A stretch of 8,972 nt of DNA from Lachnospiraceae bacterium. Lineage in GTDB: Bacteria; Bacillota; Clostridia; Lachnospirales; Lachnospiraceae. Below the pieces are notes generated by a model that ran no database searches, was not told the DNA's origin, and saw nothing but the letters and a program-made list of their open reading frames with translations. Location of the stretch: positions 1 through 8,972 of the forward strand of contig VSNE01000094.1 in NCBI GenBank assembly GCA_009774155.1, given 5' to 3'. Shown here in pieces: positions 1 through 5,535 of the stretch. Each line of letters starts with the position of its first letter. Positions within the stretch are counted from its first letter, which is position 1. The position numbers were made by a program, and so were the translations under genes.

Positions 1-192
1 CAAAAGGAGGATGAGGAACTCGAAAAAACTGCATAATTTTTCAACTTTTTTTGTCCAAAGTATTGACATAGGTCCACAATATCTGTTGATGAGCGGCACT
101 ATCTTCCTTGCCACTGGCAGCTTGCAGGGGAAGAATGCCTCCACGATAAGCTCCATGTATCCTGTTTCATACTCAATCCTTAACAGTTCCAT
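1..192 (-). CDS. Hypothetical phage-type protein, N-terminal part
   Basis: An open frame of 64 codons starts at ATG 192-190 and is still open at the left edge, so only the N-terminus is visible. It begins MELLRIEYETGYMELIVEAF and goes on with a mixed hydrophobic and charged sequence. The start is preceded by AGGTGG about 5 nt upstream and lies 8 nt after the polymerase stop codon, so it is almost certainly co-translated with the polymerase. A small protein of unknown function commonly follows this kind of polymerase in Firmicute phages; that is from memory, not from a search. No catalytic motif or signal peptide can be seen in the visible part, so no function is proposed. Confidence 0.6.
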   Translation of the reverse strand, partial: MELLRIEYETGYMELIVEAFFPCKLPVARKIVPLINRYCGPMSILWTKKVEKLCSFFEFLILLL

Positions 193-200
193 AGCGCCAC

Positions 201-2129
201 CTAATCTTTCTGGTAAAAAGAACAACTGTAACCATCCGCCCGAAGCAATAAGCCTTTTGCCCAGGGCGGAGTCCTGCCCATCTGTTCGCAGACCGACTCT
301 ACGGACATCCGCTTATCCGCCTCAATAATGACCTCATCATGGACATGTGCCACAATCGCACAGTTGCGTAAAGTCTGCATGGCATAGCAGAGGATATCCC
401 TGCTGACCGCTTGCACGATGTTCTCCACGAATTTCGGACCATAGCTTTCCAGCCGTTCCCATTTCTTTGTGCTGCCAACACCCATATAGGTAACGGACTC
501 CCCGCCAAACTGGTTCTCGCCAATCCTCGGCTTCACATAGGCAAGCCTCCGCCCGGAGAATAAAGTGATGAACAGCATCCCGCTTTCATAGCTGAAGCGG
601 ATGTCGTGTGTTTCTGTCGGCATTCTCTTTTTGATGCATTCTTTCGCGACATGGTCAACATCCCACCAGAATTCCGTGATATTTGGATTGGAATCCCTCC
701 ATGCATTTACCAGAGGCTGCAGTTCTTCCTCCGCAAGCCCCATATCCAGCGCACCCATAGATTTCAACGCACCTACAGATCCGCCGTATCCAAGGGCCAA
801 TTCCGCTATTTTGCCTTTCTGCCTCAGATGACCGTTCACACCGTGTTTTTCAACCGGCACATGGAACATCTGGCTAGCTGAAGCACAATAAATATCACCA
901 CCGTCCTCAAAAACCCTGAGCCTCCAACGCTCCCCGGCAATCCAAGCGATCACCCTCGCCTCAATAGCGGAAAAGTCCGCCACGATAAATTTTTTGTCGT
1001 CCTGCGGCACAAAGGCTGTACGGATAAGCTGTGACAGTGTATCAGGGATATCTTCATAAAGCATGGAAAGGGCGTCATAATCACCGCATTTCACAAGCCC
1101 CCGTGCCTGTTCCAGATCCGGGATATAGTTCTGGGGCAGATTCTGCAATTGGATAATGCGCCCAGAGAACCGGCCGGTCCTATTGGCGCCATAGAAGGCA
1201 AACATCCCATGCGCACGGCAGTCTGCACACACTGCATTCTCCATCGCCTGGTACTTCTTCACAGAAGATTTGGCAAGCTGCTGCCGAAGTTCCAGCACAG
1301 TTTTCAAAGGCTCCGAGGCTTCTTTTAACAGGGCTGCAACAGCTTTTTTATCAAGCGAATCTGTTTCCAAGCCATTATCCGCAAACCACTGCTTCATCTG
1401 CTGTACCGAATTTGGATTTTCAAGCTCCGTCAGTTCTTTCATCGCTGCCGACAGTTCCGATTTGGAACGTCCGTCCATAGCGATCGCCTGTCTGACCATA
1501 TCCATGTCCACGCCAATCCCACGGTCGTTTATCTCCTGATCCTGGCGGTATTCCTCCCACACAAAATCCGGCACGGGAAATTTGGCAAGCCTCCTCTGTA
1601 TCTGCATTTCCGTCTCCACGTCACGGAGGTTGTATGCCTTAAACCTCTGCCATTTCTCCATATCATGTTCCGGCAAATTTCTCACCCTGCCGCCATTTGC
1701 TTTGGTCGGTTTGCATGGGAAACAGAAATATCTGATTAAATCCTTTCCTTCTATCAGTTTCTGTTTTTCCAGTCCAAGCACAGCACCTACATTTTCCAGA
1801 GACATGGGAAGCCCAAGCGTGGCCGCCCAGACCATTGTGCAGCGCCAGCTCCCCGGCTCGAACCATGTGCCGAAATAATTTGACAGACAGACACGTTCAA
1901 AGTTGTTGTTATAACTCCATTTGATGATGGAATCATCGGAAAGCGCCTCCACGATATCTGCAGGGATTTCCTCACCGCAGGCAAGGTCAAGCACCTGCAC
2001 TTCGCCGCCGTCCACGCTGAACCCGAATAACAAAATTTCAAAATCCGGGGAGGAAGCATACCGGTAAACGCCGCATTTTGACAGGTCAACAGACGAAAAC
2101 GACTCTATGTCAATATTGATAGACTTCAT
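201..2129 (-). CDS. Phage-type family-A DNA polymerase (PolA-like) with 3'-5' exonuclease domain
   Basis: A 642-aa DNA-dependent DNA polymerase that would replicate the element's DNA in the cytoplasm. The N-terminal proofreading domain shows Exo I (D7 and E9 in DIES), an Exo II-like segment around N75-E78, and Exo III (Y166 and D170 in YNLRD). The polymerase domain shows motif A (VADFSAIEARVIAW, D385), motif B/O-helix (RQKGKIAELALGYGG; R436, K440, Y448) and motif C (HVHDEV; H597, D598, E599). All carboxylates needed for both activities are present, and length is normal for phage enzymes lacking the 5'-3' exonuclease domain of bacterial Pol I. The ATG is preceded by AAAGGAG about 10 nt upstream. 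It follows the ssDNA-binding protein gene after a 94-nt gap holding a stable hairpin. Leu444 sits where Klenow has Phe762, which seems to be a feature of this phage subfamily. Confidence 0.95.
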   Translation of the reverse strand: MKSINIDIESFSSVDLSKCGVYRYASSPDFEILLFGFSVDGGEVQVLDLACGEEIPADIVEALSDDSIIKWSYNNNFERVCLSNYFGTWFEPGSWRCTMVWAATLGLPMSLENVGAVLGLEKQKLIEGKDLIRYFCFPCKPTKANGGRVRNLPEHDMEKWQRFKAYNLRDVETEMQIQRRLAKFPVPDFVWEEYRQDQEINDRGIGVDMDMVRQAIAMDGRSKSELSAAMKELTELENPNSVQQMKQWFADNGLETDSLDKKAVAALLKEASEPLKTVLELRQQLAKSSVKKYQAMENAVCADCRAHGMFAFYGANRTGRFSGRIIQLQNLPQNYIPDLEQARGLVKCGDYDALSMLYEDIPDTLSQLIRTAFVPQDDKKFIVADFSAIEARVIAWIAGERWRLRVFEDGGDIYCASASQMFHVPVEKHGVNGHLRQKGKIAELALGYGGSVGALKSMGALDMGLAEEELQPLVNAWRDSNPNITEFWWDVDHVAKECIKKRMPTETHDIRFSYESGMLFITLFSGRRLAYVKPRIGENQFGGESVTYMGVGSTKKWERLESYGPKFVENIVQAVSRDILCYAMQTLRNCAIVAHVHDEVIIEADKRMSVESVCEQMGRTPPWAKGLLLRADGYSCSFYQKD

Positions 2130-2157
2130 TTTCTACCAGCTCCTTTCACTGCCTTAA

Positions 2158-2197
2158 GGGCGGCAGGCAGAGGTCATAATGCCAATGCCCGCCACCC
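2158..2197 (-). other. Intercistronic hairpin between DUF2815 gene and polymerase gene
   Basis: On the minus strand GGGTGGCGGGCA pairs with TGCCTGCCGCCC over 12 bp (two G-T wobbles) around a 16-nt loop. No T-run follows, so it is not a standard terminator. It ends about 28 nt before the polymerase ATG and could be an RNA processing or stability element that sets the level of polymerase relative to the abundant ssDNA-binding protein. The role is inferred. Confidence 0.4.
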
Positions 2198-2223
2198 CGT
2201 GGCTGTATTTCCCTGTTATGCTG

Positions 2224-2790
2224 TTAGGACAGGAAGTCCTCTTCATCCTCATCTGCAAAGTCATCCTCTGCACGGGATTTGCCGCCCAGAGGCTCACCGT
2301 CACGGATCTTCTGCAGATTGTTCAGTCCGCAGGCAATCCCTTTATTGCCATTAGAATTGAATGCATAAAAGTTGATGCTCGCCCTGCCGTACACGCCGCT
2401 GTAAACTTCTGAATGGTCGATGATCGGCTGCCTGTCTGCGTCAACGATGCCGGGAGCAGTGGAACTGTTAGCGTTGACAAAATAGGAATCCGCATAGGCT
2501 TCATCATCCGGACGTTCCGTATCCCCGTCACGGAGCGGGGTTTTCAGGACAGAAAGTGCAGGAACGCTTCTGCCGTTTCCTTTAAGTTTGGATTCGCCCT
2601 CACGGTATGCCGCCTCGATAGCCGCCTTAATCTTTGCAATGGTTTTTTTATCCGACTTCGGAATAATGAGCGACACGGAGAACTTCGGTGTGCCGCCATT
2701 TATTGATTTGGCTTCCCAGGCATTGCAGTAGCTCCAGCGGGTATCGGGTCCCGTGATCACTTTTGTTGGATTATTAACTGTGTTTGACAT
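2224..2790 (-). CDS. DUF2815 family protein, probable phage ssDNA-binding protein
   Basis: A 188-aa protein that I recognise as DUF2815, a family resembling T7 gp2.5-type single-stranded-DNA-binding proteins. The N-terminal part (about residues 10-60, including TRWSYCNAWEAKSINGGTPK and the SVSLIIPK strand) looks like an OB-type beta fold. The protein ends in a strongly acidic tail finishing in DEDEEDFLS. An acidic, aromatic-terminated tail is what replication SSBs use to contact polymerase and other partners. Start ATG 2790-2788 has AGGAGG 7-8 nt upstream, a strong site that fits a highly made protein. It lies 18 nt after the DUF2800 nuclease gene and before the DNA polymerase gene, an order common in Firmicute phage replication modules. 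Family call is confident; ssDNA binding is inferred from the family and the tail. Confidence 0.88.
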   Translation of the reverse strand: MSNTVNNPTKVITGPDTRWSYCNAWEAKSINGGTPKFSVSLIIPKSDKKTIAKIKAAIEAAYREGESKLKGNGRSVPALSVLKTPLRDGDTERPDDEAYADSYFVNANSSTAPGIVDADRQPIIDHSEVYSGVYGRASINFYAFNSNGNKGIACGLNNLQKIRDGEPLGGKSRAEDDFADEDEEDFLS

Positions 2791-2808
2791 ATGGTTTTCC
2801 TCCTGAAT

Positions 2809-3924
2809 TTACTTAAAATCTTCTACCGCCGTATTCATCGGCGGTCTCTTGTCTGACTCCTGCACCAGCGCAGGCTTGCCCTGCGGCTTTTCCACAAGGC
2901 CATTTAAAATGTCTGCAAACTTCTTTTTGCCGAGCATTTTCTCCATAGCAGTGATGCCAAGGAGCTTCGGCTCATATGGATCATAGCCTGCTTTTTTCAC
3001 GGTATCTGCCACTGCGTTTTCATCGGTGTACTTACGGTTGGAACGGCCTTCCACGATTTTAAAGCCGTCATACTTGACACCACTCAGAGCCTGCTGCAGC
3101 GCAAATTCCTTCACATCCGCCGCCCATGCCGCCAGCTCATCCGCTTTTATAAGGATTGCTGCAATCTCATCATCTTCCAGCGTTTCGGGCATCTCAAAAT
3201 CGTACCTTGCAAGTTCCAGGTTATATTCCGCACGTTTCCTGCAGACCGCTTTCGCTTTACAGAAGCGGCAGTGTTCGCCTGCATTAAATTCTCCCTCACC
3301 GTCATAGGCCAGTTTCGCCTTTGCCATCAAATCGTTGTACGCCCATTGGAGAAGGTCATCCTTTGCCATGACGCACACACTGACATTCTCCCGGCGTGGC
3401 TGGTAGATTGCCATGCGGACGGTATCAATGTCATAGATGCCATCGAACAGTTCCAATGCACCGAGGGCATACAGCATCATCTGAGGATTTTCTGTGGCGG
3501 AAACCTCCACGCCCTTGCCATGCTTGTAATCAATGATGTAGAGCGTCCCGTCTGCAATAATCACACAGTCCCCTGTGCCAAAACCGTCTTTTACAAAACG
3601 GGAAAAATCCAGTTTCTGTTCAATCAGCACGACCGGATCTTTGCAGGTTTTCTTTGCCTCCTCCACCAGCGAGAGGACATATTCCGCATAACCGCAGGCA
3701 CATTCCTCCATTTCCTCATCGTAGAAAGGAAGTTCTGCAGTCGGGTCTGCAGTTTTCATGCCCAATAACAGTTTCAATTTGTGTTCACACAGGCTGTGGG
3801 CGTCCGTACCCTGCTGTGCATATTCACTGCCCGTATCCTCATAGTTCTCACAGAGCCTTGCCGATGGCGGACAGGCAAGCCAGCGGTGGCTTGAGGATGC
3901 AGATAATAAAGCGTGTTTTCCCAT
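2809..3924 (-). CDS. DUF2800 protein: RecB/Cas4-like PD-(D/E)XK nuclease with probable Fe-S cluster
   Basis: A 371-aa protein of the DUF2800 family, related to the RecB/AddB/Cas4 nucleases. Visible motifs: GTDAHSLCE (H43, E47) as RecB motif I, TGD (D119), the core IIDYKHGKG (D132, K134), and the NPQMMLYALG helix (Q148, Y152) typical of RecB-type nucleases. Four cysteines, C18 in WLACP plus C219, C222 and C228 in HCRFCKAKAVC, have the one-plus-three arrangement that holds a 4Fe-4S cluster in Cas4 and AddB. The likely role is DNA end processing during replication or recombination of the element. The ATG directly follows the stop codon of the upstream gene (TAAATG), with GGAGGTG inside that gene as ribosome binding site, so the two are translationally coupled. 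Activity has not been shown here; the motifs make an active nuclease likely. Confidence 0.9.
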   Translation of the reverse strand: MGKHALLSASSSHRWLACPPSARLCENYEDTGSEYAQQGTDAHSLCEHKLKLLLGMKTADPTAELPFYDEEMEECACGYAEYVLSLVEEAKKTCKDPVVLIEQKLDFSRFVKDGFGTGDCVIIADGTLYIIDYKHGKGVEVSATENPQMMLYALGALELFDGIYDIDTVRMAIYQPRRENVSVCVMAKDDLLQWAYNDLMAKAKLAYDGEGEFNAGEHCRFCKAKAVCRKRAEYNLELARYDFEMPETLEDDEIAAILIKADELAAWAADVKEFALQQALSGVKYDGFKIVEGRSNRKYTDENAVADTVKKAGYDPYEPKLLGITAMEKMLGKKKFADILNGLVEKPQGKPALVQESDKRPPMNTAVEDFK

Positions 3925-4293
3925 TTACAGCACCTCCGCATCCGCAAGCAGGGCAGGGTACTCTGACGGGTCGATCTCCGACAGTTTATCCGCACCATGC
4001 TTATTCAGCAGCTCTTTTACCTCTGCCGTGTGTCCCGCACGGGATTTTTCCGCCAGCACCGCACGGACTTCCTCCAGAGTCAGAAGCTTCTCTTCCGGCT
4101 CTGCCTTTACAGTCTTTTTCGCTGTGGTTTTCTTTGCGGCGGCTTTCGTCCTGCCTTTTTCCTCCGGCTCCTTTGTTGTTGTCATTTCCGCTGACGCATC
4201 GTTTTCTGCCGCTGCATCCGCAACCGCCTGCAGGCTGTCGGCAAGGGAACGCAGGTCACTAACAACATCAAGCAGTAACTTCACTTTGCCCAT
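3925..4293 (-). CDS. Hypothetical phage protein with Lys/Ala/Thr-rich linker
   Basis: A 122-aa protein in three parts: an N-terminal amphipathic helix (residues 1-36, with repeated Leu/Val/Ala positions suggesting oligomerisation), a low-complexity charged linker (about 37-68) rich in Lys, Ala, Thr and Glu and resembling histone-H1-type tails, and a helical C-terminal domain (about 70-122, starting LTLEEVRAVLAEKSRAGH). It is the usual small neighbour upstream of DUF2800 in such modules and is sometimes given an rRNA-biogenesis label in databases, which I regard as an artefact of the linker. The basic linker could bind DNA. GGAGGG precedes the ATG by about 8 nt. The start lies inside the previous gene (26-bp overlap) and the end abuts DUF2800, so it is part of a coupled operon. 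Function unknown. Confidence 0.8.
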   Translation of the reverse strand: MGKVKLLLDVVSDLRSLADSLQAVADAAAENDASAEMTTTKEPEEKGRTKAAAKKTTAKKTVKAEPEEKLLTLEEVRAVLAEKSRAGHTAEVKELLNKHGADKLSEIDPSEYPALLADAEVL

Positions 4294-4486
4294 GTACAGT
4301 CCCTCCTTCCTTTACTTCTCTGATCGCCAGTTCACGGACGGAATCCCCCGGCACGATTACCGTAAGGCGCTGCTTATCCCCTAAAAGGAAGCGTAGAAAG
4401 CGCTCCCTCACGGAGATATGGCGGCAATTCACGATTCCGCCAGTGACTGACTTCTTTGAAACACTGATCTTTAATGTGTGGTCCAT
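4268..4486 (-). CDS. Small hypothetical phage protein, 72 aa
   Basis: A 72-aa protein beginning MDHTLKISVSKKSVTGGIVN, fairly basic and rich in beta-forming residues, with no signal peptide, membrane segment or cysteine cluster. The ATG has AAAGGGG about 8 nt upstream, and the 3' end overlaps the next gene by 26 bp, which supports real translation. It is the first gene after the 80-nt gap that carries the GGGGTCCCC/TATAGT element, so it probably opens the replication operon (72-aa protein, linker protein, DUF2800, DUF2815, polymerase). I do not recognise a functional domain. Confidence 0.72.
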   Translation of the reverse strand: MDHTLKISVSKKSVTGGIVNCRHISVRERFLRFLLGDKQRLTVIVPGDSVRELAIREVKEGGTVHGQSEVTA

Positions 4487-4526
4487 AATTTACCCCTTTC
4501 TGAAAAGCGGGTCAAAACAGCCTTTC

Positions 4527-4563
4527 ACTATAGGGAGATTTAGAGGCTTGTTTGGGGACCCCA
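4527..4563 (-). promoter_or_regulatory. Putative promoter of the replication operon (GGGGTCCCC palindrome plus TATAGT)
   Basis: In the gap between the sigma-like gene and the 72-aa gene the minus strand carries TGGGGTCCCCA (4563-4553) and, 20 nt further on, TATAGT (4532-4527), a 5-of-6 match to a -10 box. A transcript starting near 4520 would give a leader of about 34 nt before the ATG at 4486, ahead of AAAGGGG. There is no TTGACA-like -35 box; the palindrome is centred near -38 instead, where an activator or a sigma region 4 would bind. The gene just upstream encodes a region-4-like HTH. Inferred from position only. Confidence 0.4.
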
Positions 4564-4566
4564 TAA

Positions 4567-4953
4567 TCAGAAATTTTTTAAAAAATATTTTTTAGCCGCC
4601 TCTATGGACTTTTTGACAGCCTTGTGATCCACCCCTTCCAAGCGGGCAATCTCCCGAAGTGATTTCCCCTGTGCATATAACAGAAGCCTTCTCTTCTGGA
4701 CTCCCGGTAGTTCTTTCAAAAGTCTTTTGATATGCTGCTTATCTGTCGTCTGTTCTAACAGGCTTTCCGGGGTATCCTTACCGGCATATCCACTGCCCTC
4801 AAAATCCACTGCATCCAGTGAATAGCAATGGTAACGCTCCTTTCGTGCAAGGTTATCCTCCAGACGCCTGGATTCAACGATGACACTCCCAATTTCCTCT
4901 GCCACCTCAACTTCAGAGATTTCTCCATCCACAAACTCATATCTGATCTTCAT
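4567..4953 (-). CDS. Sigma-70 region-4-like HTH protein (phage sigma factor homolog)
   Basis: A 128-aa protein, MKIRYEFVDGEISEVEVAEE at the start, with an acidic N-terminal part, a middle segment containing RYHCYSLDAVDFEG, and a C-terminal helix-turn-helix (about residues 80-128) with LKELPGVQKRRLLLYAQGKSLREIARLEGVDHKAVKKSI spread over it; the pattern is that of sigma-70 region 4 (ECF/phage type). No region 2 is present, so it is unlikely to be a complete sigma factor and may instead act as an activator or appropriated -35-binding module for phage promoters. I chose ATG 4953-4951 because GAAAGGAG lies about 9 nt upstream and homologs begin M-K-x-x-Y-E-F. The frame is open upstream to ATG 5070, so an extended form of about 167 aa is possible. 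A strong terminator sits just before the chosen start. Confidence 0.8.
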   Translation of the reverse strand: MKIRYEFVDGEISEVEVAEEIGSVIVESRRLEDNLARKERYHCYSLDAVDFEGSGYAGKDTPESLLEQTTDKQHIKRLLKELPGVQKRRLLLYAQGKSLREIARLEGVDHKAVKKSIEAAKKYFLKNF

Positions 4954-5006
4954 TTTGCCGTTCTCCTTTCGGAGCCCGGCAGACGGCACTTCCGCCGCTA
5001 CAAACG

Positions 5007-5052
5007 AAAAAAAAGCCTGGCAAGCAGCACAAAAAGTGCCGCCTGTCAGGCT
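5007..5052 (-). terminator. Strong intrinsic terminator upstream of the sigma-like gene (possible attenuator)
   Basis: On the minus strand AGCCTGACAGGCGGCAC pairs with GTGCTGCTTGCCAGGCT over 17 positions (one A-C mismatch, two wobbles) around a TTTTT loop, followed directly by a T-run. The plus strand has no T-run after the stem, so it works only leftward. It ends about 53 nt before the ATG of the sigma-like gene and lies inside the in-frame extension that starts at 5070. Confidence 0.82.
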
Positions 5053-5066
5053 CAATATCGTCTCCA

Positions 5067-5135
5067 TCATATCCCAGATGGTATCATGGCGGTCTGGCCG
5101 TTTTTCCAGAATGAAACCATCCCGCCGTGCATCAT
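5067..5135 (-). CDS. Possible 22-aa micro-ORF in the leader of the sigma-like gene
   Basis: Starts at ATGATG 5135-5130, two nucleotides after the TGA of the preceding micro-ORF, and encodes MMHGGMVSFWKNGQTAMIPS plus two residues. Its TGA overlaps (ATGA, 5070-5067) the first ATG of the frame that runs through the terminator into the sigma-like gene. It has no clear ribosome binding site, so translation would depend on coupling. Listed because of the stop/start chaining; it may be chance. Confidence 0.25.
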   Translation of the reverse strand: MMHGGMVSFWKNGQTAMIPSGI

Positions 5136-5137
5136 GC

Positions 5138-5197
5138 TCAAACAAACGAATGATCCGTGTCCCGGTTTAACTGTCCGTTTCCCATCCCCATATACAT
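5138..5197 (-). CDS. Possible 17-19-aa micro-ORF in the leader of the sigma-like gene
   Basis: Starts at ATG 5197 or, more likely, ATG 5191, which has AAGGA about 6 nt upstream; the peptide reads MYMGMGNGQLNRDTDHSFV and ends in TGA 5140-5138. It is the first of three short frames linked by close stop/start junctions that lead into the sigma-like gene. No recognised family; weak on its own. Confidence 0.25.
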   Translation of the reverse strand: MYMGMGNGQLNRDTDHSFV

Positions 5198-5237
5198 TCC
5201 TTATGGAAACCGTTGTATTACCGCAGCGCCCCGGCCA

Positions 5238-5260
5238 GCCCTGGACATAAAACCCAGGGC
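5238..5260 (-). other. Hairpin just after the zinc-ribbon gene
   Basis: GCCCTGG and CCAGGGC form a perfect 7-bp stem around a 9-nt loop, 3 nt after the stop codon of the zinc-ribbon gene. There is no T-run, so termination is doubtful; it may protect the 3' end of the upstream message or mark a processing site. Confidence 0.4.
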
Positions 5261-5263
5261 GGA

Positions 5264-5470
5264 TCAGTCTTCCCTATTCAGTTTTTCCATCCCGATCTCA
5301 GCGCCGCACCGGCTGCATTTTAAAATAAAATCAGGACAGCGTCCCATTGACGGTGTAATAAACTGTACTTTCGTATCTATCCCTGCATCCATGATACGGC
5401 CCCCGCATTTCGGACACCGTACAGGGCGCATACGCTTTTTTATCTCATGCTTCCATTCCTCCTTTTTCAT
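5264..5470 (-). CDS. Small zinc-ribbon protein
   Basis: A 68-aa protein (70 aa if ATG 5476 is used). Two CxxC knuckles, RCPKCGGRIMD near the middle and LKCSRCGAEIG near the end, separated by about 30 residues, form a classic zinc ribbon; a third motif-like Cys (GRCPDF) lies between them. The N-terminus is short and very basic (MKKEEWKHEIKKRMR), consistent with nucleic-acid binding. I prefer ATG 5470 because AGGGA is 6-7 nt upstream of it and too close to ATG 5476. Small zinc ribbons of this kind are frequent early phage genes, comparable in design to the Com translational regulator of phage Mu, but the actual target is unknown. It lies about 60 nt after the DUF3825 gene on the same strand and is probably co-transcribed. 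Confidence 0.75.
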   Translation of the reverse strand: MKKEEWKHEIKKRMRPVRCPKCGGRIMDAGIDTKVQFITPSMGRCPDFILKCSRCGAEIGMEKLNRED

Positions 5471-5535
5471 GCACATTCCCTATACATCTCTTTCCTGCCT
5501 GCTTCCCTCTGGTGGCAGAGGTGTATAACCATTTT

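Noticed and set aside
11..328. 105-aa plus-strand open frame at the left edge
   Set aside because: Overlaps the polymerase 3' end and the next minus-strand gene, both with better start signals and context.
3271..3768. 165-aa plus-strand open frame
   Set aside because: Entirely antisense to the well-supported DUF2800 gene; no recognisable domain.
3654..4262. 202-aa plus-strand open frame rich in Pro and His
   Set aside because: It lies antisense to the DUF2800 and linker-protein genes, has low-complexity composition typical of a reverse-frame shadow, and lacks a ribosome binding site.
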